A stretch of 64,000 bases of DNA from Acholeplasmataceae bacterium UBA5769 (GTDB lineage Bacteria; Bacillota_I; Bacilli_A; Acholeplasmatales; Acholeplasmataceae): the NCBI GenBank assembly GCA_002418725.1, contig DIER01000019.1:28258-92257 (forward strand), in the 5' to 3' direction. Below are positions 7,637 through 15,705 of this stretch, one piece after another (position 1 is the first letter of the stretch; each line of letters starts with the position of its first letter). The position numbers were made by a program, and so were the translations under genes. The notes below the pieces were generated by a model that was not told where the DNA came from, searched no databases, and worked only from the letters and a program-made list of their open reading frames with translations.

Positions 7637-8838
7637 AGTTTAGTGTTTAAGATTTGATGAAACAGTAGTTTGAAATCTTGCTTGCGATAAATATGTGGTA
7701 CAGGGTAAAGTGGGTTTGCTTCTTTGTGGGCATGTGCTACCATGTCTTCTACGTATTGATCGTGAGGAACAACGATTTGTTCAGGAATGTTCATCGCAAG
7801 ATTCATGGACTTGATCTTCTCAATCATGGCATGCGCTTTATCTATTTTTCGCTTTAAATGATCATTGGGATAGAGATGATCATAAAGTTTGGCTAAACGA
7901 CCTTCAATATAAGGAAGCGAGTAATGAAGCACATGGGGCATGATGATGGCGTTCGCATAACCATGTGGGATGTGATAAAAACCACCAAACGCGTGCGCAA
8001 TGGCATGAATATTTCCGACATAGGCTCTTGTAAAAGCGTATCCTGCATCATAGGATGCCTCCAAAAGATGCATTCTGTAGGATAAATTATCTGGCTCTAG
8101 ATAGGAACGCTCGAGTTCATTGAATATGACGCTCATGGCATTTAGGCTTCGTTGATCTGTTTTTTTCGTTCGACCTAAACTGATCCATGCTTCCATGGCG
8201 TGTGTTAATGCATCCATACCCGTTGTCGCGGTATAAAAAGAGGGAAGGTTTTTCAGTAACGTCGGATCTAATACTGCAATGGTTGGTACTAAATGCATAT
8301 CCATGATGGCATATTTTTGATTCTTTTGGGGGTCTGAAATGACAGCAGCAAGCGTACATTCAGAACCTGTACCGGCTGTTGTCGGTATGGCAATCACCGG
8401 AACTAACTTTCGATGTATTTTCAAGATACCTTTGAAATGGGCTATTTTTTTCTTAGGATAAGCGACTTTGATGCTTAACCCTTTGGCACAATCCAAAGAA
8501 GATCCACCACCAAAACCGATGATGGCATCACACCGATAGGTTTGGTACAATTGATAAGCATCATCAATGTTTTGCACGGTTGGATTAGGTACCGTTTGAT
8601 CATAAACATGCAAATGATAATGTGAATCTTGCAAAGTGGACATTAAATGCTTAACTAGTCCGACCTTAGTCATACCTTGATCGGTCACAATCAAATAATG
8701 TTTATAGGGAAGACTTAAAAGATGTTCTTTAAGTAAAACAAGGCTCTCTTCACCTTTGATGACCATGGGTTCTCTCCAGGGAAGTAGTTTCGAAAAAAAC
8801 TTTAACATGTATTGATATAGGCGGTAAAAGATGTTCAT
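7633..8838 (-). CDS. Iron-containing alcohol dehydrogenase
   Basis: This 401-residue protein belongs to the group III (iron-type) alcohol dehydrogenases. The nucleotide-binding motif is GFGGGSSLDCAKG, followed by TTAGTGSEC. The metal-binding part holds TGMDALTHAMEAWIS and HAIAHAFGGFYHIPHG, whose conserved His residues bind the divalent metal. Such enzymes interconvert alcohols and aldehydes or ketones with NAD(P)H; the substrate cannot be deduced. AGGAG lies 7 bases before the ATG. Upstream, on the minus strand, TGCTAAAAT suggests its own extended -10 promoter in the gap after pdxT. It converges on mscL across a shared terminator. Cytoplasmic fermentative redox balancing is the likely role. 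Confidence 0.85.
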   Translation of the reverse strand: MNIFYRLYQYMLKFFSKLLPWREPMVIKGEESLVLLKEHLLSLPYKHYLIVTDQGMTKVGLVKHLMSTLQDSHYHLHVYDQTVPNPTVQNIDDAYQLYQTYRCDAIIGFGGGSSLDCAKGLSIKVAYPKKKIAHFKGILKIHRKLVPVIAIPTTAGTGSECTLAAVISDPQKNQKYAIMDMHLVPTIAVLDPTLLKNLPSFYTATTGMDALTHAMEAWISLGRTKKTDQRSLNAMSVIFNELERSYLEPDNLSYRMHLLEASYDAGYAFTRAYVGNIHAIAHAFGGFYHIPHGYANAIIMPHVLHYSLPYIEGRLAKLYDHLYPNDHLKRKIDKAHAMIEKIKSMNLAMNIPEQIVVPHDQYVEDMVAHAHKEANPLYPVPHIYRKQDFKLLFHQILNTKL

Positions 8839-8898
8839 CTGGTGTCTCCTGACTTGCGATTTGTTTATATTTTAGCATGAATCAGCATAGGTATAAAG

Positions 8899-8928
8899 GA
8901 AAAGGGCAAGTAAGGCTTGCCCTTTTAT
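8899..8928 (-). terminator. Intrinsic terminator of pdxST
   Basis: AAAAGGGCAAG and CTTGCCCTTTT form an 11-bp stem with a 5-base loop. On the minus strand it lies after pdxT and is followed by further T and C. Confidence 0.7.
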
Positions 8929-8931
8929 AGA

Positions 8932-8969
8932 GAGTATTGCCCAACGGGGGGGGTGTTTGTGCAATACTC
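8932..8969 (-). repeat. Inverted repeat with a G8/C8 tract in its loop
   Basis: GAGTATTGC (8932-8940) and GCAATACTC (8961-8969) are a perfect 9-bp inverted repeat. The 20-base loop carries a run of eight G on the plus strand. It sits between the pdxT stop and the pdxST terminator, so the pdxT transcript would end in two tandem hairpins. Its function is unknown. Confidence 0.6.
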
Positions 8970-8973
8970 ATAC

Positions 8974-9549
8974 TTAACTTGAAGATGAAATCATCTCCAA
9001 GAAGTACTCATGAACGGTCGTATCAGCCGTCAATTCTGGATGGAATGCGGTTGCAAGCATCTTTTTTTCTCTCGCTGCAACCCATCTACCATCTACGGTT
9101 GATAAGATATCAACACCTTCATCTACAGATACGATGTAAGGTGCACGTATAAAGGTCATCGGAATCTCTTGACCACTAAAAAGATTTTTTGTATAAAAAC
9201 TCGACAATTGTCTACCGTATGCGTTACGCGCTACCGTGATATTCATCTCACCCAAATGGATGGTAGGATCATCGTGGATGGATGTTGCCATAAGGATCAT
9301 CCCAGCACATGTACCCATGGTCGGTAGACCGTCATGGATTTTCTTTTTTAAAGGTGCTAACATCTCTAAATCACGCAACAATTTTCCCATAGCAGTGGAT
9401 TCACCACCAGGTAAAACGATACCATCCATCGGTTTATCGAGATCTTTTCTTTGTCGAATCTGAAATGTCTTGACACCAAGTTTTTCAAACATGGCTTGAT
9501 GTTCAACAAATGCGCCTTGTAGAGCTAAGATGCCAATCGTTAACATCAT
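8974..9549 (-). CDS. pdxT: Pyridoxal 5'-phosphate synthase glutaminase subunit PdxT
   Basis: This 191-residue class I glutamine amidotransferase is of normal length for the family. LPGGESTAMGKLL is the PdxT-specific Gly-Gly-Glu-Ser site. GTCAGMILMA carries the catalytic Cys, and AFHPELT carries the His and Glu of the triad. PdxT makes ammonia from glutamine and channels it to PdxS in the 12+12 PLP synthase complex. Its ATG overlaps the TGA stop of pdxS by 4 bases, so the subunits are probably translated in step. The gene is downstream of pdxS in a two-gene operon divergent from a PdxR-type regulator. Confidence 0.96.
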   Translation of the reverse strand: MMLTIGILALQGAFVEHQAMFEKLGVKTFQIRQRKDLDKPMDGIVLPGGESTAMGKLLRDLEMLAPLKKKIHDGLPTMGTCAGMILMATSIHDDPTIHLGEMNITVARNAYGRQLSSFYTKNLFSGQEIPMTFIRAPYIVSVDEGVDILSTVDGRWVAAREKKMLATAFHPELTADTTVHEYFLEMISSSS

Positions 9550-10424
9550 TTACCTCTTTCAGCCATTAAAAGTTCGATTTCTTGTTCGTTAATACCAACC
9601 ATCGCTTCGCCAAGGTCTTCTGAGATTTCTGCTAATACTTTAGGGTCTTGATAGTTTGTGACTGCTTTGACAATCGCCTCTGCGCGCTTTTTAGGATTGC
9701 CTGACTTAAAGATACCGGAACCTACGAAAACACCTTCAGCACCGAGCTGCATCATGAGTGCTGCATCGGCTGGTGTTGCAATGCCACCAGCTGCAAAATT
9801 GACAACAGGGAGTTTTCCGTGTTCATGGACATATTGAACCAAATCCATGGAAACACCAAGTTCTTTTTGTAAAACGTAAAGTTCATCTTTACGGAGTGAT
9901 TGTATGCGTCTGATTTCTTTTTGAATTTCTCTCATATGACGCACAGCTTGAATGACATCACCTGTACCGGGTTCACCTTTCGTGCGTATCATCGAGGCGC
10001 CTTCAGCAATACGTCTTAAGGCTTCACCTAGATTTTTTGCACCACAAACAAAAGGTACGTTGAATGTTGTTTTATCAATATGATGTAAATCATCAGCAGG
10101 GGATAAAACTTCACTTTCATCAATATAATCAATCTCGATGGCTTCTAAAATTTGTGCCTCAACGAAATGGCCGATTCGCACCTTCGCCATGACAGGAATT
10201 GAGACTGCCTGTTGAATTTCTCTAATCATTTTAGGGTCGCTCATCCGCGATACACCACCTGCAGCTCTTATATCTGCAGGAATACGCTCAAGTGCCATGA
10301 CGGCAACCGCACCTGCAGCCTCTGCAATTTTTGCTTGTTCAGGGTTTGAAACATCCATGATCACGCCACCCTTAAGCATTTGGGCGAGTTCTTTATTTAA
10401 AAGATAACGTTCATTTGTTAACAT
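9546..10424 (-). CDS. pdxS: Pyridoxal 5'-phosphate synthase subunit PdxS
   Basis: The likely product has 292 residues. I choose the ATG at 10424 because AAGGAAG lies 8 bases upstream and the residues after it align with known PdxS starts. The ATG 11 codons earlier lies almost on the -10 region. KGGVIMDV, VMALERIPADIRAAGGVSRM and MAKVRIGH carry the first Schiff-base region, and RTKGEPGTGD the second lysine region. PdxS builds PLP from ribose 5-phosphate, glyceraldehyde 3-phosphate and ammonia supplied by PdxT. It is the first gene of the leftward pdxST operon and ends in a TGA shared with the pdxT start. Confidence 0.97.
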   Translation of the reverse strand: MLTNERYLLNKELAQMLKGGVIMDVSNPEQAKIAEAAGAVAVMALERIPADIRAAGGVSRMSDPKMIREIQQAVSIPVMAKVRIGHFVEAQILEAIEIDYIDESEVLSPADDLHHIDKTTFNVPFVCGAKNLGEALRRIAEGASMIRTKGEPGTGDVIQAVRHMREIQKEIRRIQSLRKDELYVLQKELGVSMDLVQYVHEHGKLPVVNFAAGGIATPADAALMMQLGAEGVFVGSGIFKSGNPKKRAEAIVKAVTNYQDPKVLAEISEDLGEAMVGINEQEIELLMAERGK

Positions 10425-10459
10425 ATTTGCACTTCCTTGTCTATATTCTAGTTTCATTG

Positions 10460-10515
10460 TATAATATAAACTGGTATAGATGAATATTCAGATTACAAAA
10501 ATATGAACATACCAG
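10460..10515. promoter_or_regulatory. Divergent pdxS/pdxR control region with candidate PdxR operator
   Basis: The 91-base gap between pdxS and pdxR holds a plus-strand TATAAT (10460-10465) and an overlapping minus-strand TATATT/TATTAT. CTGGTAT (10471-10477) and ATACCAG (10509-10515) are a 7-bp inverted repeat flanking the pdxR leader. MocR-type regulators bind such separated half-sites, so this is a candidate operator; the assignment is inferred from position only. Confidence 0.4.
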
Positions 10516-11889
10516 ATGGTGTCTATGAGAAAACCTATTTATGTCGATATTTACGAACAATTTAAAAGACTTATCATGGAAGGTTCTTATGCTGAACATT
10601 CAAAGCTCCCATCGAAAAGAAAACTCGCTTCAACACTGAAAGTGAGTCCTTTAACCGTTGAAGCTGCTTATCAACAACTGATTGCTGAAGGATATGTATA
10701 TGCACTCGAGAAAAAGGGTTATTTTGTATCGAAACATGTTGAAATGATTTTGAGTGAACCCAAAGATGAAGATCATTTCATATATCCTAAAGAAGAAAAA
10801 CAGGATTACCTTTATCGATTTGACACCAATGTTGTCGATACGACGTTATTTCCTAATGCGACATGGGCAAAACTATCCAGAGAAGTGATTTCAGAAAGTC
10901 ACCATGAAATGCTGAACATGACACCACCCCAAGGTCTTTATGAACTACGCATGGAGATTGCGAAGTATTTAGACCTTTATCGTGGCATGCACGTTTCACC
11001 AGATCGTATCATTATTGGTTCCGGGAGCACATCACTCATCAGTATGATCGTTGAAATATTAGGTAGACATCAATCTTATGCACTCGAAAAACCAGGATTT
11101 ACAAAAATCGAACAATTACTTACTGCAAACGATGTGAACATTGTTCATGTCGCACTCGATGCTAAGGGTCTATCTGTAGAACGCTTAAAAGAACAAAGGG
11201 TTGATGTCTGCCACGTCACACCATCGCATCAATACCCAACCGGTATTGTGATGCCGATTTCAAGACGCATTGAACTTTTAAACTGGGCTATGGAAAAACA
11301 TGCCTATATTATCGAAGATGATTATGACAGTGAGTTTAGATATCAAGGAAAACCTATTCCAGCACTGCAAGGTCTTGATCAAAATGATCGTGTCATTTAT
11401 ATGAATACATTTACGAAAAGTCTTGCGCCATCTTTTCGTATGAGCTACATGGTGTTACCTAAGCATTTGATGAGTAGATACCAGCACATGTCTTCATACC
11501 ATGGGTGTACAGTTCCAACTTTTGAACAGTATGTACTTTATAAATTCATGCAAGGTGGTTTCTTTGAAAGACATATCAATCGGATGCGTAATGATTACCG
11601 TGAAAAACTTGAAATGGTGCGATTATTGATTAAAAATGTATCGTGGTTAAAACTACATGGTGATGAAGCAGGTCTTCATTTCATGCTTGAAATCACACGT
11701 GATGTCGCTATTGAGCAGATCTATGAAGTTTTAGAGAAACACCATATTGCAGTAAAGACTTATGCGAAAGAAGATTTGAGTCAAATCTATCAACATCACT
11801 GCTTACTTATCGGATATTCAGGGATACCTAAGGCGAATATCACATCACATTTTAAAGCGATTATTCGTGCGCTACAAGAGATTAAATAA
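10516..11889 (+). CDS. pdxR: MocR/PdxR-type transcriptional regulator
   Basis: The protein has 457 residues. An N-terminal GntR-type winged helix (about residues 1-75, with KLPSKRKLASTLKVSPLTVEAAYQQL split over that region) is joined to a fold-type I aminotransferase domain. IIEDDYDSEFRY is the PLP-ring region, and TFTKSLAPSFRM carries the Lys expected to bind PLP. In several Bacillota the homologue PdxR activates pdxST when PLP is low and shuts it off when PLP is bound. Its divergent position beside pdxST fits that role exactly. The start is not certain: the ATG at 10516 has no clear Shine-Dalgarno site, and an ATG three codons later is an alternative. A terminator follows. Confidence 0.85.
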   Translation: MVSMRKPIYVDIYEQFKRLIMEGSYAEHSKLPSKRKLASTLKVSPLTVEAAYQQLIAEGYVYALEKKGYFVSKHVEMILSEPKDEDHFIYPKEEKQDYLYRFDTNVVDTTLFPNATWAKLSREVISESHHEMLNMTPPQGLYELRMEIAKYLDLYRGMHVSPDRIIIGSGSTSLISMIVEILGRHQSYALEKPGFTKIEQLLTANDVNIVHVALDAKGLSVERLKEQRVDVCHVTPSHQYPTGIVMPISRRIELLNWAMEKHAYIIEDDYDSEFRYQGKPIPALQGLDQNDRVIYMNTFTKSLAPSFRMSYMVLPKHLMSRYQHMSSYHGCTVPTFEQYVLYKFMQGGFFERHINRMRNDYREKLEMVRLLIKNVSWLKLHGDEAGLHFMLEITRDVAIEQIYEVLEKHHIAVKTYAKEDLSQIYQHHCLLIGYSGIPKANITSHFKAIIRALQEIK

Positions 11890-11912
11890 AAAACTGGTCG
11901 CCCAGTTTTTTT
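11889..11912. terminator. Terminator between pdxR and the kinase operon
   Basis: AAACTGG-TCG-CCCAGTTT hairpin with a T7 run on the plus strand and an A-run on the other side. It can serve both pdxR and the convergent leftward operon. Confidence 0.75.
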
Positions 11913-11914
11913 GT

Positions 11915-12163
11915 TTAATGTAGTGCCTTGTTTTTCAGATGTGAGAATTTTCGTTTCATCCGTTTTAACGTAAATCCAAATTTCTCGGTTAACGAACGTT
12001 TCAGTCCTTTAAAGAGATCACTCAATAAAATCCATATCAAGTATCCGATGATGGCGAAATGAATGACATGAACCAGTGGTGCTTCAAGTCTTAGGTAGGT
12101 GTCTTGATCGAAGATATACATGATGATTAAGCCTATCAAGGCTAAGTTTATAAGTGTTTTCAT
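11915..12163 (-). CDS. Small membrane protein, last gene of the kinase-PP2C-vWA operon
   Basis: This is an 82-residue protein I do not recognise. Two hydrophobic segments (about residues 3-18 and 31-50) are followed by a very basic tail (KGLKRSLTEKFGFTLKRMKRK and more). The positive-inside rule puts the tail in the cytoplasm, where it could contact the acidic faces of partner proteins or the membrane surface. Its ATG overlaps the stop of the 64-residue gene upstream by 4 bases, which shows it is translated with the operon and not a chance ORF. A role as membrane partner of the phospho-signalling proteins is inference from position. Confidence 0.6.
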   Translation of the reverse strand: MKTLINLALIGLIIMYIFDQDTYLRLEAPLVHVIHFAIIGYLIWILLSDLFKGLKRSLTEKFGFTLKRMKRKFSHLKNKALH

Positions 12164-12354
12164 AGGAACAAGAACCCCAAGATCGAGAAGATGATGACAT
12201 AAACCACATTAAACCGCATGGTTTTTTTGATGTGTAGTTTAATTTCTTGAGGAATCTGTAGTTTTTGTTTCTTACGGATAACTAAAACAACGATCCATAG
12301 CATGTTAAAACATAACCATAGGGCACTAAGTCCGAATAAGATCCAACTGATCAT
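12160..12354 (-). CDS. Small two-helix membrane protein in the kinase operon
   Basis: This 64-residue protein is almost wholly membrane: a hydrophobic helix at about residues 2-26, a short basic loop (IRKKQKLQIPQEIKLHIKKT), and a second helix to the end. It shows no recognisable family motif. It is held in the operon by 4-bp overlaps on both sides (ATGA with the kinase stop upstream and with the 82-residue gene downstream). The two tiny proteins plus the C-terminal helix of the kinase suggest a membrane-bound assembly. The function is unknown. Confidence 0.6.
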   Translation of the reverse strand: MISWILFGLSALWLCFNMLWIVVLVIRKKQKLQIPQEIKLHIKKTMRFNVVYVIIFSILGFLFL

Positions 12355-14954
12355 GGTGTCATCCCTCCAAAGATGCGCTCATAAAGTGATAACAACCACT
12401 CAAGTGCGCTTAAGATACCTCTTTCAATGTCTTCAAAATGAATCCATTGTTTAATCACTTCTAATTTTTCTGAAAATTGAATCAAACTTAGGAAATCCTG
12501 GAATGATGTTAAAGGTAGGGTGTTAACCGCGTAGATTAAACCTACTAATCCAACTGAAATAAACACATAGTTTAATAAACGATTGATCAGTAGAAAATTA
12601 AACGTAAAGCCTTTTTTATGCTCTTTCGCAAATTGTCTCATCTCGTCATGCGTGTGTTTATCTGATTTAAAACAATAAGGACACGCAATTAAATGTTTTG
12701 GATAATCGTGATATTCTGAAACCCGACATTTGGTGAGTCTGTAAGATAATTTTGTTAAAGTGAAATGCCATTCACGCGGCGAAGGACGTTTGATGAAAGC
12801 TAAGTCTTTGATTTGAAGTGCACGTCTCATCACCTTTTGATAAAACATAGGGAAAAGTTCGATGGGTTTTCCTTTTTCGTCAATCTCGACACCAGGCATG
12901 GTTTTCTTGTGAATAAAGATGTTGTTTTCCACAAAATAACTGATGGGTTTTTGGGCAAGTTTATGCGTTGCTTTGTAGGGATGAGTATCTTGTAAAAGTG
13001 TATGAATGATGACGCCTAAATGGAAACGAATCGTTTCTTTACTCTTGGGGCTATAGGTGATGTCAAGTGGGATTTCCTCTTTGACTTCTTGAGCGATATC
13101 TTGAACTTCGATGGGTGCGTGTGATTTTTCAAATTCGAAAGAAAACTTGGGCGTTTCCGTTTCAAAGTTTAAGGGTTTTTCTTCTTGAGGTTTCTTTTTC
13201 GCTTCAATCTTTTTTTCTAAAGGTGAACGAATAAGTTCAAGATCACGTTTTCTTGCTTCCTCAAGAAGTCTTTTTTTCTCTTGTTCTATTTTTGCTTTTT
13301 CATCTTCAAGTTTCTTTAAATAGGCTTGATAGCGCTGCATCGCGTAATATTCTTGAGGTAAATATTCTTCACGCTGAAAAGACATCGGTAGATAAGTACC
13401 ATCGGGACTACCGATTAAGACGATATCTGGAATATAAGGCTTAAGGTCACTATCGATATAAATCTCAGAGAGCTCAACTGCAATCTCATGTTTTTCGAGT
13501 GTTTTGAACATGGATGCGATATGTTTTGCAATCACGACTTTCGCTTTTTCTGTGATTTTTAGTTTTCCTATTTTATTACCTTTAAGAAGTGTATTTAAAC
13601 GGTACAAGTGTGGTACGTATGGCATGATATAGCCTATGGTTACACCGTTTTTTTGAATGAGTGCTTTCGGATAAGGGAAATATTTCTTAAGAGAAGATGG
13701 CATAGATGAGCGGTAAATTGCTTCAACTCGTTCTCTTAATTGGTATTTATCTATCAGTTTTGGATCGAAAAAATACGCGAGCGCCTTTCCTTTTTTAAGC
13801 GTATAAGATTTTCCGAGAATGGTTTCATCGTAAACATCGTTTTCATCGACAACCACAGGTTTATGATCTGTATCATAAGTGATAAACTTTCTTGAGATCG
13901 ATTTAAAATAATCTGCCAGATAATCATAATCTTTGGTTTGTTCTCTCGCACAAATCGGGCACTTTTGAAAATGATTTGGATAAAAATGGGTTTTATCTTT
14001 TTTACATTTTTTCAAAGAATCTTTTAAGACACGAAGTTCTTTGACCCACTCTTCAGTGGAAGGACGATCGGTATCGCTTAAGGCATGTTTTTGAAAAGAT
14101 CGATTAAAAAGTTCTTGAATGTTTTTAGGTAAGAACGTGTAGGGCATCGCATTTTTGGGTGGAATAATGTTGTTTGATGGGTAATTGTAAGGAAAAATTT
14201 CTTTTTCCATCGTGTAGTTGATGGCATTACCGTCAAAACCTAACACACCCTTGATACGTGCCGAAAAGGGATGCACACCAAACATCAAAATCTGGAAAAT
14301 CAGGATAGCTAAACCATAGTTATCGTGATTTGGAATACGTTTGATTTCTTGAGTAAATTTCTTTTTCGCTTCAATCACTTCAGGTGCGGTGTAGTCTGGT
14401 GTAAAGACTTTGCAGTGAAAGAGTTTATTTGCAGATGAAAATTGGAAGGAATCGGTGTCGACGACACCAATTTCAAAGCCAGGATAAACAAAGAAGTCAC
14501 TCGTATTGATATCACCAATAATCGTATCGTTTTGATGTAGGAAACCCATCACTTTGGCGAGATTGATGGCGATAACCACACGATCATAATAGGTGATATT
14601 GGGAAATTTAGCTTTTTGTAAACCTGGGGTAATAACATGTGATAACTGATTTTTGGCTTGAACACGCTTCATGAGATAACCAGCAAAGCGTTTAAATTCA
14701 TCATAGACCACATAACTTGGCCAAGCGATAATGGTTAAGCCGTTATAATCAAGTAATCCAGGTTTTTTACCCACCATGGCTTTAATCTTTTGTTCAATTT
14801 CAGGCATGCGCTCTAGCGCACGTTCGCTATAAATCTTCACTAAGATATTAGGATTTTTAGCAAGCTTAAAGACGGAACCTTCACCACCACTTCCGATGGG
14901 CTTTGTATCATCGATTAAGATTTTGGATCCATCTTCAAGAAAATATTTTTTCAT
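12351..14954 (-). CDS. Double protein kinase: active kinase plus pseudokinase, zinc motifs and C-terminal membrane helix
   Basis: The protein has 867 residues. Residues 1-310 form a Ser/Thr-type kinase: glycine loop GSGGEGSVFK (21-30), Lys40 in LVKIY, catalytic GDIN (147-150), metal motif DTD (166-168, in place of DFG) and TAPEV (189-193). A Cys-rich motif follows (C317, then CPIC at 332-335). Residues 345-540 and 630-740 read as a second, split kinase copy. There the catalytic Asp and DTD are lost (AVELSEIYI, IPDIVLIGS). A charged coiled-coil stretch (about 543-590) is inserted. A second Cys motif follows (C743, CPYC at 758-761) and one membrane helix (about 794-812). It overlaps the PP2C gene by 4 bases. 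Kinase, PP2C and vWA genes together match the TerY-P triad (compare E. coli yegI/yegK/yegL), whose targets are unknown. The pseudokinase reading rests on alignment by eye. Confidence 0.75.
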   Translation of the reverse strand: MKKYFLEDGSKILIDDTKPIGSGGEGSVFKLAKNPNILVKIYSERALERMPEIEQKIKAMVGKKPGLLDYNGLTIIAWPSYVVYDEFKRFAGYLMKRVQAKNQLSHVITPGLQKAKFPNITYYDRVVIAINLAKVMGFLHQNDTIIGDINTSDFFVYPGFEIGVVDTDSFQFSSANKLFHCKVFTPDYTAPEVIEAKKKFTQEIKRIPNHDNYGLAILIFQILMFGVHPFSARIKGVLGFDGNAINYTMEKEIFPYNYPSNNIIPPKNAMPYTFLPKNIQELFNRSFQKHALSDTDRPSTEEWVKELRVLKDSLKKCKKDKTHFYPNHFQKCPICAREQTKDYDYLADYFKSISRKFITYDTDHKPVVVDENDVYDETILGKSYTLKKGKALAYFFDPKLIDKYQLRERVEAIYRSSMPSSLKKYFPYPKALIQKNGVTIGYIMPYVPHLYRLNTLLKGNKIGKLKITEKAKVVIAKHIASMFKTLEKHEIAVELSEIYIDSDLKPYIPDIVLIGSPDGTYLPMSFQREEYLPQEYYAMQRYQAYLKKLEDEKAKIEQEKKRLLEEARKRDLELIRSPLEKKIEAKKKPQEEKPLNFETETPKFSFEFEKSHAPIEVQDIAQEVKEEIPLDITYSPKSKETIRFHLGVIIHTLLQDTHPYKATHKLAQKPISYFVENNIFIHKKTMPGVEIDEKGKPIELFPMFYQKVMRRALQIKDLAFIKRPSPREWHFTLTKLSYRLTKCRVSEYHDYPKHLIACPYCFKSDKHTHDEMRQFAKEHKKGFTFNFLLINRLLNYVFISVGLVGLIYAVNTLPLTSFQDFLSLIQFSEKLEVIKQWIHFEDIERGILSALEWLLSLYERIFGGMTP

Positions 14955-15703
14955 ACATCCTCAGCATAGATAAACAGCAATGTTTTATCATCGTCTGTTT
15001 TTTTATTGATACGTTCTGAATTTAAAAACCTTGTTAATGCAGCTTCCACATCTTTTTGATGAAACTTTGGGTTTTGAAACGCTTGGAAGAAGGGGTCATA
15101 AAAGAGATGACTCACCTGTTTGTCTTTTGCAGAAATACTAAGCCCTTCGATGCCATCGGTCATTAACGCAACCATGGGATAATACCCTTCAATTTTTTCA
15201 TAGATGCCATTTTCAATCGACTGCAGGTCACAGACACTAAAGGTTGCGTTGGCGTACTCACCGCGTTGTTGTTCTACCAAAACATGATAGTTATCACCAA
15301 GTTTTCCAATGGCTGAACAATCTCCTACTTGACCATAAAATTGTCTTTTTCCAAGGGTGACGAACACTAGAAGTGTCGCATTTAAGTCCTTGACTTTAAG
15401 CTCTCTTTCGGAAGATGCCATCAATAGTTGATCGTGAACTTCAACGAATCCTTCTTTGATCAACATCAGGACATCTTCATCATCAAGCTTCGGATCGAGG
15501 TGGGTTTCGAGAAAGTTGACGATGAAAGAAGAAGCGACATCGCTTCCAATTTCTGCAGCTTTCGCACTTCCCATCCCATCGGATACGCAAGCAATGTAAC
15601 CCCAGTTATCTGGTAATATACGGTAACGGTGCGCATCGTGGCACGGTGTTTCTGATTGGACATGAGATGTGCCAACAACGGACGCACCAAACAGTTTAAT
15701 CAC
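14951..15703 (-). CDS. PP2C-family protein phosphatase of the kinase operon
   Basis: This 250-residue protein has the PP2C metal-binding motifs in order: CHDAH (about residue 21), CVSDGMGSAKAAEIGS (about 39-54), GQVGDCSAIG (about 123-132) and LMTDGIEGLS. Family members remove phosphate from Ser/Thr residues with two metal ions, so it is the natural counterpart of the adjacent kinase. The start is GTG (15701-15703), eight bases after a GAGG; there is no better ATG. It begins two bases after the vWA stop, and its own stop overlaps the kinase ATG. It has no signal or membrane segment and is probably cytosolic. Confidence 0.85.
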   Translation of the reverse strand: MIKLFGASVVGTSHVQSETPCHDAHRYRILPDNWGYIACVSDGMGSAKAAEIGSDVASSFIVNFLETHLDPKLDDEDVLMLIKEGFVEVHDQLLMASSERELKVKDLNATLLVFVTLGKRQFYGQVGDCSAIGKLGDNYHVLVEQQRGEYANATFSVCDLQSIENGIYEKIEGYYPMVALMTDGIEGLSISAKDKQVSHLFYDPFFQAFQNPKFHQKDVEAALTRFLNSERINKKTDDDKTLLFIYAEDV

Positions 15704-15705
15704 CT

